DNA of 64,000 nt from Psococerastis gibbosa (GCA_963971405.1 OZ020492.1:16770204-16834203); one strand, 5' to 3'. Shown: positions 11,487 through 23,325, numbered from the stretch's first letter. Numbers and translations: made by a program. The notes: generated by a model from the sequence alone, not told the origin.

Positions 11487-12232
11487 GCTCTTTTAGTACT
11501 TGATATCCTATTTCGGATAAGTTTTCTGATTCCATTGCTTCCTTACACCTTCGCAAGAATTTTATTTCGTTACTTTTCCAAATTATAGGAAATGACATCA
11601 TTAAACATTCGTCCTTATTGTTTTAATTAGATTAAAGATTAAAAGCCTATTATGTCTATTATAACCCAATACACAATAGAGACAGTATATCGTATGTTAC
11701 CTGTTCTTGTAGAATTGTTCCTTTTTTCACATTTTCTAAAACGCCAAGCATTGTACTTTAAAAATAACTTGAGCCTTAAAAGGAGTTACTATACTCATAC
11801 CCAGCATATCCATGTATATTAAGTAGGTATTCATATGTATAACACGTCAAAGTAAATAAAATATTAACCTATCTAATGGAAAGTAAGAAATCTATATGAG
11901 AAATGCTTAATCTGAAGCTTAGATACAATAAAAAACATTTGTGATATACCGCTCTTAGCCATGTTACCCCTGTTATTAATTGATTGATTTTGTATGATTT
12001 ACTTACTTCTTTACAGAATGGTTGAAAGTTCAAGCTTTTAAAAAATTACATAAGTTATTTATTTACGCCAGAACCCCCCTAGCGATGTTAGGACCATTAG
12101 GCGTGGTCCTCCAAATTTCATAAGAATCTTCTGAAGTCCAATTTTAGGTAAGATAGGGGCAACTCTCACCATGCGTTGGTATACTGTGGAATGTGGAATC
12201 TCACTGCAGATATCCGCCCCGCATTGAAACGG
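11487..12232. other. No gene seen
   Basis: AT-rich; no recognised coding or repeat structure. Confidence 0.5.
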
Positions 12233-12240
12233 GATAACAT

Positions 12241-12647
12241 TAGTGATGGACCCGAGCCAAACCGAGCCAAAGTTTTTTTTCTTCAAATGCTTGGCGGAAA
12301 ATAAAAATTAAGTGAGGCTGGTTACGAGCTTGGTTTGAAAAAAAAATCTTGGCTTGGTGTTTGGTTTGTTTCCAAGTGTTTAGTTAAGAGACTTGAATTG
12401 ACTCGTTGGACCATCTATAGCAATAAATAACGTACAAAACTTAAAATACGGCACTGTATATACAGTATATTGAGTAGAGATACACTAATTAGACGTATAT
12501 TTTTTCTCGTAAAAAAATAATGTTATCTACCAAAAAGTTTCTATATAGGTTACTGTAAAGCGAAAAAACTTGACTTGGAGTTTGGTTAAGTTCGAAGCCA
12601 AACTCCATGTCAAACCAAGCTTTTGATTGGGTTTGGGTCCATCACTA
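12241..12647. mobile_element. hAT-type non-autonomous element (TAGTGATGG ends)
   Basis: The ends are TAGTGATGGACCCGAGCC and GGTTTGGGTCCATCACTA. They are flanked by GATAACAT (12233-12240) and GATAAAAT (12648-12655), an 8-bp target duplication with one mismatch. The subterminal regions repeat TTGG-rich words in both orientations, as is common near hAT ends. No transposase is encoded. Confidence 0.88.
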
Positions 12648-12655
12648 GATAAAAT

Positions 12656-13194
12656 TTGGCGAAAGACTGGAGTTGTAAGAGTCGGAATTTATTTACTAAC
12701 GAGTGGTGGGACTGACTCTGTTTTGCGGAGAATGATCATTAATGGATAATTTGGCTCGCTACCGTGACCGTTGACAGTCGCCACACCTTGTTTGAAGCGT
12801 TAAAAATTGGCACAAGCCGTGTGCACGGTAGCATACCCGCTTTTTCAAAGTATTGGCTGTTGAAAACTCCTGAGTTTCAAGTCATTATTTTTAGTATTAC
12901 TATTCAATAACGCATGATCTATGCGCTTAACGCGTCGTTCAGTTTGATGGTATGCGTGGCTGCGTGTGTGGTTTGGCAAACTGCTTTTAGGAGTGCATTA
13001 GGCATTGGGGCTACCCAGGGACCGTTTAAAACAGTTTGCAATTATTTCTTTGGTTATTCAGAGACTACTGGAGGGGGACAACCCATACTACAGAGAGAGA
13101 AGGGGGGGGGGGTGCTTTTATTTGACTCAAAATTAATTTATAGCTTTGAATATAGGTTTATTTTTTTATGGCTTTTTTGGAAATGTATGGCCTG
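12656..13194. other. No gene seen
   Basis: The plus-strand frame at 12914-13249 runs into repeat E and includes a poly-G tract. It has no recognised domain and is probably chance. Confidence 0.5.
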
Positions 13195-13385
13195 GCCTGC
13201 CAACGATCCCAGCGTTTTTACCGAAATTATTGGTATTGTTTCCGAATGAATCTCTAGCTATTGGCAAACTGGTTCAATCCTCAATGTCAACCCACACCGA
13301 CTACAAGTGCCAATGGGCAGCTGAGGCATGCTTACCATTGACAAAAGGCGTCTCCTTGACTTAACCAAGTACGGAAACGAGTATT
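13195..13385. repeat. Dispersed repeat E, best copy
   Basis: This copy is uninterrupted and shares its parts with 8385-8501, 8899-9005 and 2050-2165, including TTATTGGTATTGTTTC, ATTGGCAAACTGGT and CTTGACTTAACCAAGTAC-like words. It shows that the other two copies are partial or split. Confidence 0.7.
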
Positions 13386-13654
13386 GAAGATAGTTATGTT
13401 CCAATCAATCAAAAAAAAATTATGTTCCTATATTTCAGACATCTCTTTCAATCATGAATTAACTTCTTAAATTAGGTTTCATTTTTCCTTAGAAGGGCCG
13501 GCCGGCTGTTGAGGGGGTACCAGACATGTTCGAATTTCGATGCATTTAAAATTCAAGGTTCTTGAACTAGGCAGACCTACAATGCCCCTAGCCACAATGT
13601 TTTGGTTTTCCCAGCCAAAGGGCCCCAAATGGTAAACCGGGGTTATATGTGACC

Positions 13655-14180
13655 ATTCTCATTCCACTTAATAAATCAACAGGCAACTGCAACAGTATAA
13701 TATTAAGAGTGTACAGCCCGTAGGAAATTGGCAGCCCGAAATTTATTACTTTTTATTTTTTATTTAATTAACTGAGCAAGTTATTAAAGATTTGGCTCAT
13801 TTAAGTTGTAGAAGATCATATAATAAGGTATTTTTAATTTTCGAAATTGTAGTTTTTTCATAAACACGATAATAATCTATAAACAATAACTTTACGTGTA
13901 AAATAGATACGTACTATGAAAAAACTACAATTCGAAAATTAAAAGTAGCCTACCTTATTATATGAGCAATGAAGTAGTCTTCTACAACTTAAATGAGCCA
14001 AATCTTTAATAACTTGCTTAGTTAATTAAATAAAAAATAAAAAGTACTAAATTTCGGGCTGCCAATTTCCTACGGGCTGTGCACTCTTAATGGGGGACAG
14101 CGGCTATGTAAAAAACACTGTTGCATTGCTAAGTTTTTTCAGGGGTAGCAAATGAAAAATCATTACCAAAAATCGCTGAT
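13655..14180. repeat. Dispersed repeat X, copy 3, split by MITE
   Basis: Left of the MITE, CATTCCACTTAATAAATCA resembles the start of repeat X. Right of it, CACTGTTGCATTGCTA and GCAAATGAAAAATC resemble its middle. The MITE at 13702-14091 sits between these parts. Confidence 0.6.
13702..14091. mobile_element. Long-inverted-repeat MITE (TACAGCCCG family), copy 2
   Basis: The inverted ends extend to ATTAAGAGTGTACAGCCCG and CGGGCTGTGCACTCTTAAT. Inner blocks match 806-1169 in order, including the mirrored GATTTGGCTCATTT/AAATGAGCCAAATC pair. It has no coding and is inserted in repeat X. Confidence 0.85.
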
Positions 14181-14202
14181 GTGGATTTGCCGTGGTGCAA
14201 TT

Positions 14203-14337
14203 CAAGACCGTAGCCAGAGGGGGGGGGGGGGTCCAGGGGGTCTGGAAATATTTGCAGCGTACACTAGATAGAATGGAGGTTTAAATATATTGAGGTTACT
14301 CCCCCCCCCCCCCCCGAAAACAATGTCTGGCCATATG
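14203..14337. mobile_element. hAT-type MITE with poly-G/C arms (CCGTAGCC family)
   Basis: It starts CAAGACCGTAGCCAG followed by a run of G, and ends with a run of C and CTGGCC. The word TGGTGCAATT flanks both sides (14193-14202 and 14336-14345) and contains the 8-bp target duplication GTGCAATT. Related ends, such as GCGTAGCCAAGGAGTGG and TCTTGGCTACGGCCTTG, recur many times at 26.9-28.6 kb, and a partial copy lies at 15166-15225. Confidence 0.8.
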
Positions 14338-14345
14338 GTGCAATT

Positions 14346-15625
14346 TGAGTCTTGTCGCACTAACTATTTTCCTTTTATATAAGAAATCCAATTTTCCCCT
14401 TCATTTATGTTTATTTATTTGTAGCTCTGAACTTCAACTATTCTGTTCCTGTCCTAATATTTTGGTTGTTAAAAATGTCCAGCATGAAAAAATAATAATA
14501 GTAATAATTTTTTTCCTACTGAATTATCCTAAATTTCCACGCTTTTTTATATTCCCTGATAATCTACGGAATAATAATGATGTTTTAGAAGCAATACTTA
14601 TTATGTAAAATGACCAAAATTTTAGTGACTAAAACTTTATTTAGAACTGCTTTGAAGTTCAATTTATGGTCATAAGTTTGTGAATAAGTGAGTGTGCTAT
14701 GAAGATATAATTTTACTATTTTAGTGATTATAGTGACGCTAGATACATACTAGAAGCTTTATTTAAAAAAAAAAAAACTTATACTATTATATGTTATTAA
14801 TATGTTATATTTTTAGACTTACAGTCTCACGCTAAAGCCTACTACAAAAGCAAGCAATATTTACAACTCTTACCTTATACTTGTGTGATAGCTAATATTA
14901 AATGATGTGCATATTCTGCAAAGAAATTATTTATTATTTGTTATTATTTTGTAACCTTGCATTATAGAATTATGTCTTGGTAATCTGTTATAGCCATAGG
15001 ATCTTGAGTAGTACGACTCAACGTCTGAACCAAAAGCCAATAGACACATAGATTGGTGATGCACGCACGGCGGCGGAGACCAGAACAGGGCGGACTGGTG
15101 ACCCTAAGCGACCTTGGTATTTGGGGGTCTGGGGAGGCTTAGACACCCCCAGGCAAGGCCGTAGGCAAGGGCTGGCTTATTGGGCTGCAGCCCCGTAGCC
15201 CCCCCCCCCCCCCGCCGAAATGAAAAGTTGAGAATTAAATAAATCTAGTACGGTAACATGAATATGTCTTCCTCAGTAAATTATAAACTTTACTGCTGTT
15301 AAAATCGTAAAACTTGCAAATATTTGCAAAAATTCAGGTTAATGGCAATGGTGTAATACTATTTAACAAAAGGTTAGTTGGATTCAGTTAACACAGCATT
15401 AAATTTGACTATTTCCAAGACTAAAATTAATAAACTACTCAGCCACCTTGAAATATCGACTTCGATGGCCAGGTGGTAACGTGCTTGCAATTGTGCGAGT
15501 CTTTACACGCCTTGCGATCGGAGACGTGTCGTAGCTCAACACGGGTACTAACCTATAGAGGCGACTGAAGAGGTCAATCGGATACATTCATTAAATTGTT
15601 TGTATGCGATTAATCTTTTTATTTA

Positions 15626-15656
<31 letters not shown>

Positions 15657-15892
15657 TATACAAAAACAGTCTTCAATAGTAACAGCCACCCAGAATGTCA
15701 GCATGTTTTTATCGCAAATTATTGCATCTTAATATTATTCCCTTCTATCATCCCTTCTATTGTAAATTAACATTTAATTGTCTCAGGTTTTACTAAATGG
15801 CAATAAGTTGAATTATAGTTGTTAGTGCAAAAGTTAAAAGAAATGGTCCATGGTCCTTATAATGGAAAATCACCCTTTGAAGAATGTAACTG
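14346..15892. other. Non-coding with small repeats
   Basis: A partial CCGTAGCC-family MITE lies at 15166-15225 and a (TA)n microsatellite at 15634-15661. Near 15465-15550 a sequence resembles a tRNA A box (GGCCAGGTGGTAACGTGC), but no B box follows. The open frame at 14345-14608 is AT-rich and unrecognised. Confidence 0.5.
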
Positions 15893-15895
15893 CAA

Positions 15896-16165
15896 ATGGC
15901 TTTCACGGCCGGAGTCGAATGAAGAACCAGTAGAATCCGGGCTGATGGGCCGTGGTCGAAATGAAAGCGACCTTCCAAACGTTTCGTCAACATCTGCGGC
16001 CGACGTCATCAGTAGCCACGGAGCCACCGAGGTACAACCTTCGAAGTCTACGCAGCGTCAGTGAAGAAGTCGACCGCAGATGATGACGAAACGTTTGGAA
16101 GTTCGCATTTATTTCGACCATGGCCCATCATCCCGGGTTCTACTGGTTCGTCACTCTTTGAAGGC
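15896..16165. mobile_element. Palindromic element (GGCTTTCACGGCC family), copy 1
   Basis: The two arms are imperfect reverse complements over about 110 bp. GAACCAGTAGAATCCGGGCT on the left mirrors CCCGGGTTCTACTGGTTC on the right, and CCAAACGTTTCGTCA mirrors TGACGAAACGTTTGG. The centre is about 50 bp. Open frames on both strands here are by-products of the palindrome. Relatives lie at 16446-16642, 31601-31682 (half) and 45113-45284. Confidence 0.8.
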
Positions 16166-16243
16166 CTCCAACAACAACCCTACCATGATGATTTGGGATT
16201 AACTTTAACACCGCAGGAATAGGATTAAACTATTGTGAATAAC

Positions 16244-16295
16244 CTTCTTCTTCTGGCTCTGCAGCCATTGATGAGCTTTGTGAGACTTGAGAGAA
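16244..16295 (-). pseudogene. Very short LINE 3' tail
   Basis: Minus-strand AAAGCTCATCAATGGCTGCA followed by GAGCCAGAAGAAGAAGG resembles the extreme 3' end of the LINE tails at 18388-18533 and 27835-28065 (the AKAHxGL region plus GAA tail). Only about 50 bp remain. Confidence 0.55.
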
Positions 16296-16445
16296 AAAAT
16301 TAGGAATGAAGCAGAAAAAATAGAAACCAAGGCATGTATTACCCTTCGCATTTGATTTGACGGTAAAATCGTAAAAAAAAAATCAACAACTTTTTCAGCT
16401 TTCGCCCTTCTATTTGATTTACCTATTGTATGAATATAATTACAA

Positions 16446-16642
16446 TGGCTTTCACGTTACGTGACCAAGCAGTCGAATCCGAGACTAGAGGTCGTGGGTG
16501 TTCTTTCTTTCATACCTTTTAGATGCTGTTGAGCCTCCGAGATACAATCTCAGAAGTCGCAGTTCCACACTTCCACTGAACATGTCAGTCGGAGATGTTG
16601 ACGAAACGATTGGAAGTGCGCTTTCAGAACCGGATTCTGTAC
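16446..16642. mobile_element. Palindromic element (GGCTTTCACGGCC family), copy 2, decayed
   Basis: It begins AATGGCTTTCACG and ends with GACGAAACGATTGGAAGTGC and CCGGATTCTGTA, in the same order as copy 1 but more diverged. Its right end is cut by the MITE that begins at 16643. Confidence 0.65.
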
Positions 16643-16808
16643 ATAGACGGATACAGGGGGGGGGGGGCAGGGGGTAGCCAAAATGTAGTAAATCTATTGT
16701 AAGTTAATTTGTTACGCTCTAATTTAATCGATTCCACACACGTTTGTTCTATTTTGATCCACAACTACCCCCCCCCCCAAAAAAAAAAAAATTGGCTAAT
16801 CCGTCCTA
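16643..16808. mobile_element. MITE with poly-G/C arms (GGACGGATACAG family), full copy
   Basis: The left end CATAGACGGATACAG is followed by a long G run. The right end has a C/A run, then GGCTAATCCGTCCTAG, the inverted counterpart. The core word AAATCTATTGTAAGTTAATT is shared with the partial copy at 22287-22390. Many copies occur at 26.46-28.80 kb, and an end fragment lies at 45303-45372. Confidence 0.75.
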
Positions 16809-17420
16809 GTGGTCTCATGTTAACAGTTAATCATGCAACACGTAAATCCGTGAATTTAAGGCACAGATTTCAATCAAAATATTTAACACGCAAAGGTAAA
16901 AAAAAAATTGAATTATGATGTTCTCAATTTTTGTAAATATTTTTGAAGATGAAAGATTTTAGACATGTAAGGCTCCACCTCGCCCACGAAATGGTGTGGG
17001 AAGCTTAAGTTTACCCCCTTCCGAAATGTATACGCGGAAGGACCATGGGTCTACCCAGAAGAGCATTGGAAGCGGATTAGATAGCCTAGTGCAGGGATGG
17101 CGAACCATTAGCACGCGAGGAAATAATTGGGGCACATTCAAACTAAACAAAAACTTAACTTACACTAAGTTAATTAAAATATTAATATGTAATAAGATAT
17201 TTTTCAAGTGTATTTAATTTATTTTCCAAAAATAAACTAGGGTTTCGGGCATGAAAAACCTTGTAATTCTACCTAGTAAAGAAGCTCATAAGAATGAAGG
17301 ACATGTATTTGTGCAAAACGTAAGTAGGTAATGTCGACGCTTTTCAGTCTTAAGTACTCAATAATTTATTATTCTTTGTCGTATAAACAGTGGTATTCAG
17401 CAATAGTTTTGCAGCTTATT
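16809..17420. other. No gene seen
   Basis: Short open frames on both strands (about 16959-17217) overlap each other and match nothing recognised. Confidence 0.5.
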
Positions 17421-18132
17421 GCTTTCCAATTTATACATAGTATAAGGAAAGCTTTGTGATGGTCGAAATTTTCGATTCCTAGATTTCAACGGATTTACAC
17501 GTTTTCAGGTCCCAGGAACCCAAAAAAGTGGTTTTTACGAAATGTCCGTCTGTCTGTCTGTCTGTCTGTGCATCGATTTCCGGGCAAACTACTCGGTCGA
17601 TTTTGATGAAATTCGGCATGTAGGTTCACCAAAATCATACCTCGAGACCGTTTTTTTTATTTGGGGCTAACTCAATTGGGGGGTTTCATTCTCAAAAAAC
17701 TCCAAAAAAACGTCAAAAAAAAATTATTTCTCAAAAACGGCTGCAACGATTTCTTTTATATTCACATATATTCTAGTCGTTCTTAATGTTGATGAAATGC
17801 GGGGGGTCGCTTACCCCTTGATAGTTTGCTTCTGGGGGTAAAATAATAAAAATAACTTAATTTTAATGAGAAATGACTAAAAAATAATATTTCTGCGAAA
17901 CTTTTCTATCGATGATTTCTACCTTCAGGCATGTTTTAGGTGTTAAGTTGAGTAACGAAACCGGACAGTTGGCTTTCCCAAAAACCTATTTGCTTTTGCG
18001 CAAAAATTTTTTTTTTTTAAAATGATAGAAACTTCACGCTGAAATGCATTGCCTGCCCTGCCGTTATTACTGTGTTGTAATGTGTTTTAAATATATTGAG
18101 GTTACCTCACCTCCAGTGACGTCAGGTGGACA
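17421..18132 (-). mobile_element. CTTTCCAATTTAT inverted-repeat element, copy A
   Basis: This is the reverse complement of the complete copy at 38387-39218. It carries GCTTTCCAATTTATA, the (CTGT)n core at about 17547-17570, ACTCGGTCGATTTTGATGAA, and the far block CAGTGACGTCAGGTGGAC. It lacks about the last 110 bp, so it is truncated. No long open frame is conserved between copies. Confidence 0.8.
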
Positions 18133-18387
18133 CGTTAAGTAAGTAAGTAAGTACGTACCGAACGTAATACTGAGATTTATCTGGGGAAAACGTATACCAA
18201 TATGCCAATGACCTAATATTCAGGAAACAATACAAAAAATACCCGAAATCCATGGGGAACTATGGTACTGGACAAGGGACCTAGATGGGCCACTATAAGT
18301 AAGCTAAGATCCATAAATAAATAAAAAATTAACTGAACAGTTTTAATGTATTTGAATATTAAATAAAACCAAAAATATGAAAACCCT

Positions 18388-18533
18388 GGAAGGATGAATT
18401 GGAAACTGACCTTCGCGAGTTGGGAGTCCGCAGTTGGTGGAGCGCTGTACAAAACCGAGTTGACTGGAGGTGTGTTGTCGAGTAGGCCAAAGCTCATCTA
18501 GGGTAGTAGAGCCAGAAGAAGAAGAAGAGGAAT
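18388..18533 (+). pseudogene. LINE ORF2 3' end with GAA tail
   Basis: Plus-strand translation reads ETDLRELGVRSWWSAVQNR, then VDWRCVVE, a stop, and AKAHLG. This is the standard LINE tail motif LxxLGVxxWxxxAxDRxxWRxVVxxAKAHxGL. It is followed by CAGAAGAAGAAGAAG. In-frame stops show that it is dead. Confidence 0.8.
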
Positions 18534-19734
18534 ATGTGTGCTGAGCCAAGCATTCAATACATTTTGGTCGCTTTGTCTGGGTCTGTGGCTCCGTTCGCTC
18601 AACATCTTCTCCATTATAGCTTATAGCGAGTTTTGCATATCTAAAAAGTAAAAATGTACGTATACTTATTTAGCTTAGACTTGCCCCACCCGGATTTTCA
18701 AAACCTGGCACCCCTGTCACTATCAAATAATGTAAATTGATTTTAATTAACGAATTCCCTTTCCTCAAAAGTTATAGCTGTTACAGTCTCGGCAAAACCA
18801 CGTAGCCAGCGGACTAGGCCCTTTCAAAACGGAAGAGGCATACTGCGCTTATGCCCAGTGACAGCAGAACTTGGCATTGCTTCCTGAGGAATGCCAGGGA
18901 CCCATGAAGGGGCCGCAAGAAGACTAAGAGGCTAGTCAGCGCGTCAACAAATTATGGCTAACTTGGCTTGTAAGTAAGCAAGACCGCAAGACACGGGCTT
19001 GGTTTGTTCAACCCCCTCCCCCCGATATGCGATCACGCAAAATGCTTAGGACTAATGCAATCAATAAACGCTTGAGTATTATTCTTTTTTTCATTGCCCT
19101 TGAATAAGTTCTTTATATCTCTTTGTGCAGCCCTTTGCGTTATCTTATGTAAGTAGGTAAATCTTTCTTCACAGTAGAAGAAGCAAAAAAATGTACTTAC
19201 ATAAAATGGCAGCTGCATAATTCAGTTGAGACGTCAACAGTCAACATTATAGAAATTTCAGACAGCTCAATAAAATTACTTCAATGCGTAGCTGCGAACG
19301 ACTGTCTTCTTCTTCTCAATTGAATTTAGTAAGAAATAATTTTCATTAATTTGATCAGTTCGTTTTTTCTCTTGAGGACATCCATTACTGATACAGCGAA
19401 GACGCAGGGTAATATTGTCGCGGCCATTTTAATCCTTCTCCCATCTTCTAAGAGTGTATGGAATGGTACATCAGCATCCTTAACATCTTTCACAACACTC
19501 ATGCTTACCAATGCAGCTACCTCGATTTTTTCGAACTTTTGGAGAGGTATACACAGCAGGCTTTGGAATAATTTTAATTTTAATAAAATTGCCAGTTGAG
19601 GATCTGTTCAAATACTAATGTAAAATATTTAAAAAAAAAATGGTAAGTAAGTCTGTCTCACTATCATCTTCACAGACATATGAACCGCAGAAAAGTAGGC
19701 CATTGTGTACTAAAACCTGGTTAGGTCAAATATT
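18534..19734. other. No gene identified
   Basis: A minus-strand open frame at 19326-19511 and an overlapping plus-strand one at 19351-19599 are unrecognised. They lie downstream of the hAT fragment at 19735-20010 and could be its decayed continuation, but I see no motif that shows this. Confidence 0.45.
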
Positions 19735-20010
19735 GACATGACAATTTTTTTCAACACATCGTTGTTTACCACGGTTGAAACTTCTGCAGTTCTGCTCCAC
19801 CTCTTTCCATCCAGACAAGGTCTGCGCATGACCTTGCCCATGCTTAAGGCTGACTTCCAGTTGTTTCGGCAAACATGCCACAGTGCAACAGAACGCTGCA
19901 TCTTTTATAAGTGAATATGCCAACCAGTCATGTTCATCAATCTATCCTGCGTTGAAACGCCCTGTTTTTGGGATGTCTTCAGTTGCTTTTGTAGTATTAC
20001 TGGAGAATTT
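19735..20010 (-). pseudogene. hAT transposase N-terminal zinc-finger fragment (ZMYM1-like)
   Basis: Minus-strand reading gives HDWLAYSLIKDAAFC, then, after a small frame slip, ACLPKQL and finally SGWKEVEQN. This follows the TTF-type zinc finger of hAT transposases and ZMYM1-like proteins, of the form W-L-x-Y-S-x-x-K-D-A-A-F-C-x-x-C ... GFxxWKxA. An in-frame stop upstream of HDW and the frame slip inside the cysteine motif show that it is broken. The C-terminal hAT domain at 46171-46511 is too far away to be assumed part of the same copy. Confidence 0.65.
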
Positions 20011-21327
20011 TGAATGCATAAGCCCGACTCCGTTTTTGAGCACCTAAAAACATTAAGGATTTAGATTAATGGTTTCCAAACAAATTATAGTCTAATTATA
20101 AATCTCCATGACACCGCGACTTTGTGAAACTAAGCTCTTGGAAAGGTATTTCGCTATCCGACCACTAGACTTCTTTTTATGGATTCCCCCACCCAGTATC
20201 CTAGGATAATGGCGGAGGATATGTGAGACTCCTACTCACTAAACACTCATGACTCCCGCTTCTCTCCTCACCCTTTCGCATGGAACCACCGTTAGGCATT
20301 GGTTCAGACGCAAAGACCAGGGCCAAAGACCTAAACCTAGGCTTAAGAAGTCTCAGTTAGAGAAGTCTAAGTTATAGGTAGCTATCTGTTTCTGTTAGGG
20401 CAGGTCCCTTAGCCTTTGAAGTTTGAGGACCCCTCCTCTTTTTGCAAGGCAACAAGGTGGTTGGGTCGTGTTCTCTTCCTCCTCCGCCGTTGGAATGTTT
20501 CCAGGCATTCTCATCCGCCTTTGGAGCCATTTACCCTTCCGGTTTTGGTTCGCCCCAGGTCAAGTTAAGCTACCCCGCGATAGGTACAAAAAGTCGGATG
20601 AAAATGCAAAGGTGGAAGAAAGTGGAAGGCAAACGTCCCAATGGAAAAATAATTTATATTTTAGAAAGGGTTGTTCTATTTACATGCCTCTGCATGTCAT
20701 GCTCCTTCCATAACATTTCATTTAGTACCTTAGTATTTATTAGTACTACACGCAATTAATAGGCCTAAATATATATATATGGAAACTGGAAAGGCAAAAA
20801 TTTGACTTAAAACCGGCTGTAAGTAAATACATAACTGATCCGACGACCTTTAATTCTTTCAGCAATTAGGTTTCTCGTCAGCTACATTTTGTTATTTTAA
20901 TAGGTGTAGCTTAATTCGACCTTTACCAGATGAACATTAAAATTAAACCTCAGTAGTTTTAAAATACCGGTACCGGTACCTTAGTTGATTACTGTTGTCT
21001 GAACCACCTCAGCGAAGTTTTAAAAGCACCTTTGGCGGATCGGCGGCTCTATTCTGCTAATAACAAGTCAATTAAACTGTGAAGGGAGAGACATTCGAAT
21101 AAAATACAAAAAAAAAATACTTACAATCGGAGTCCAAATTATTACCTAGTTTATTAAATAATAAATTCAATTTGAATAAAAAATTGGTTGAAATCGCCCA
21201 TTTGTAAACAAAAACAACACGTGTCTTAAAACTAAAACATGGCTACCGGTGTTTCACGAGTCGGGCGGGGACACTCCGGTGTCACTACATTCGTTTGCAC
21301 GGCGCATGCTCTTGGATGTTTCTACTG
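20011..21327. other. No gene identified
   Basis: Two overlapping plus-strand frames at 20423-20759 are not recognised. CCGGTACCGGTACC occurs near 20967. Nothing else stood out. Confidence 0.45.
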
Positions 21328-21330
21328 TTT

Positions 21331-22125
21331 GGGGCCCATTCCATTGACCGGCTGGGGTTATTTACAAAAACGGTGACGTGGTAGCAGACATTCAAGACTT
21401 AGGTGGCGTTCCCACCGATCTCGCATTGCAGAATGCAAATGACATTGACGGAAATTTTTCTTTATATAGAAATCTATTAAAATGTTTGTAGCCTACTTAA
21501 CATATCCCATGACGCTATTTTTTAATTTTAGTTTGTTTGTTTGTGATTTTACTGTATGATCATTGATCAATTTTAACAATGGCATAGAGGAAAATAAACA
21601 ATTCTGCAATGCGAAGTCGATGGAAACCCGGCCTAAGGCGGGTATTCCACATACGTACATCGTCATGAAAATTATGAAATTAAAGGACATTTCAATTTTA
21701 CTATGCCATTGTTAAAATTGATCAATGATCGATTGATCATAGAGTAAAATCACAAACAAACAAATTAAAATTAAAAAATGGCGTCAAGTACAACTATTTT
21801 AATTGATTTCTTTAAAAAGAACGCATTTCTGTATAAAAATTATAATAAGGTTTAAATAATAAGGCGACGAAGAAAACAAATACAATTTCAAGAAAGAAAT
21901 GCAAACAAATTTCAAAAATTTGGCGCATGTACGTTTCAATAGAAAATTGTCAATTTTTGAAAAAACATGTGGAATGGCCGCCATCAATGAAAAATTGAAA
22001 TGTCCTTCAATTTCATAATTTTCATTGACGATGTACGTATGTGGAATACCCGCCTAAGTCTTGAATGTCTGCTACCACGTCACTGCTTTTGTAAATAGCC
22101 CTAGCCGGTCGGTGGAATGGGCGCC
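21331..22125. mobile_element. PIF/Harbinger-like element carrying a nested element
   Basis: The ends are long inverted repeats: CCATTGACCGGCTGGGGTTA and GACGTGGTAGCAGACATTCA at the left match their complements at the right near 22060-22115. The 3-bp flanks are TTT on both sides (21328-21330, 22126-22128). A cleaner copy with TAA duplications lies at 39618-40008. Removing the nested element at 21637-22054 leaves about 375 bp, close to the 391 bp of that copy. No transposase is encoded. Confidence 0.85.
21637..22054. mobile_element. Second PIF/Harbinger-like MITE, nested
   Basis: The inverted ends are GGCGGGTATTCCACATACGT and ACGTATGTGGAATACCCGCC, and the inversion extends over about 65 bp. 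TAA flanks both sides (21634-21636, 22055-22057). The TWA-type 3-bp duplication and GGC-rich ends fit PIF/Harbinger. It interrupts the right arm of the outer element, so it is younger. Confidence 0.88.
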
Positions 22126-23322
22126 TTTACGATTTACTTCTGTTTGGGAAATGTACGCAACGTTATAAATTCTTCTATTTTAATTCTTTGTACAGTATTA
22201 ACTTAAGTACACTTTGTTTTCAATTTTTGATTTTACTGATTAGATTTTCTTTTTTGTGTACGTCCCGTGGCTGTATGATTCTTTTAGCCCCCCCCCCCTA
22301 AATTTAGAAAATCTATTGTAAGCTAATTTATTACGCTCTTATTTAATAGATAGGCCTACTACATACTATGTTCCTTCTATTTTGACAATTGGATACAATA
22401 ATAAATGGTATTATTACAATGTTTTTGGATTTATAGCTCTGAATCTTCAAGTAAAAGGAGTACCTACATAATATTATTTTCACCTCCCATTGTGAATAAA
22501 AAATAATTTTGTAAAGCTATTTTTTATTCACAATGAGTGACAATAAGTTTCAAAAAGTTAATAAGGAGTCTTTTTGTGGCATAAAATAATATAATCCGGT
22601 TTTGTGGACGTCGATTCAGAATATCACCAGGGAGGCTGAAAGTGATCGTACATTGAGGAGAAAGACTAGGCACAACATAAATTTAGTAGGTACCTACTTT
22701 TTCTAAATACATCGAAGATTGAAAATCACCATGGCAATTTTAGTCATGATGGCTATACTAGGCATCTAGGGAATTGTATTACAGTGGTTACCCGTTGCTT
22801 TTTGCATCCTTATGCTATTAAATCTTCATTGAGTTCCTCCGCCTTCGGGGTGAATTTCCCAACCCCAAAACAAAAGAGTCCTGCACAGAAAATACTGTAT
22901 TTTTCTCTTATCCTGGCTCAAATTACGGTACCCACATGTTCAGTCGCCAGTACAGATTAGGGTTTTTCGCCTCTGAAGTCTTAAAGACAAAACCATTATT
23001 CTGAAATCTTACGGAGAGTTTGAATATGGGGCAAGATAAAATGCCCGCCATTTTTTTGTATTTTTCATGGTGTTTAATCACTTAGGTATCGCTCAGGTTC
23101 AGAGCCTTAGTATAATACACTATTTGCGCCCGCAGCGCTTCCTGAAGGATTAGCCGAGGACTATAATCTAAGTACAAAAAACGAAAAAAAAAAACACGGT
23201 TTTTAATAATTAATTACAGTTAAATTGTTTATCTAAGCTGCTTTAATCTATTTTTTAAAATTTAAATATATTTAGTGTAAACAACTTTTTTTTTTACAAA
23301 TTTCACTCTATATTGTATCAGT
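22126..23322. other. Non-coding with repeat fragments
   Basis: A partial GGACGGATACAG-family MITE lies at 22287-22390. A short palindrome (CATTGTGAATAAAAAATA and TATTTTTTATTCACAATG) lies at about 22484-22540. No coding was recognised. Confidence 0.5.
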
Positions 23323-23325
23323 TTA

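Noticed and set aside
12914..13249. 111-codon plus-strand open frame
   Set aside because: It runs through a poly-G tract and into dispersed repeat E, and no family matches.
15819..16064. Open frames on both strands of 60-80 codons
   Set aside because: They are produced by the near-perfect palindrome at 15896-16165.
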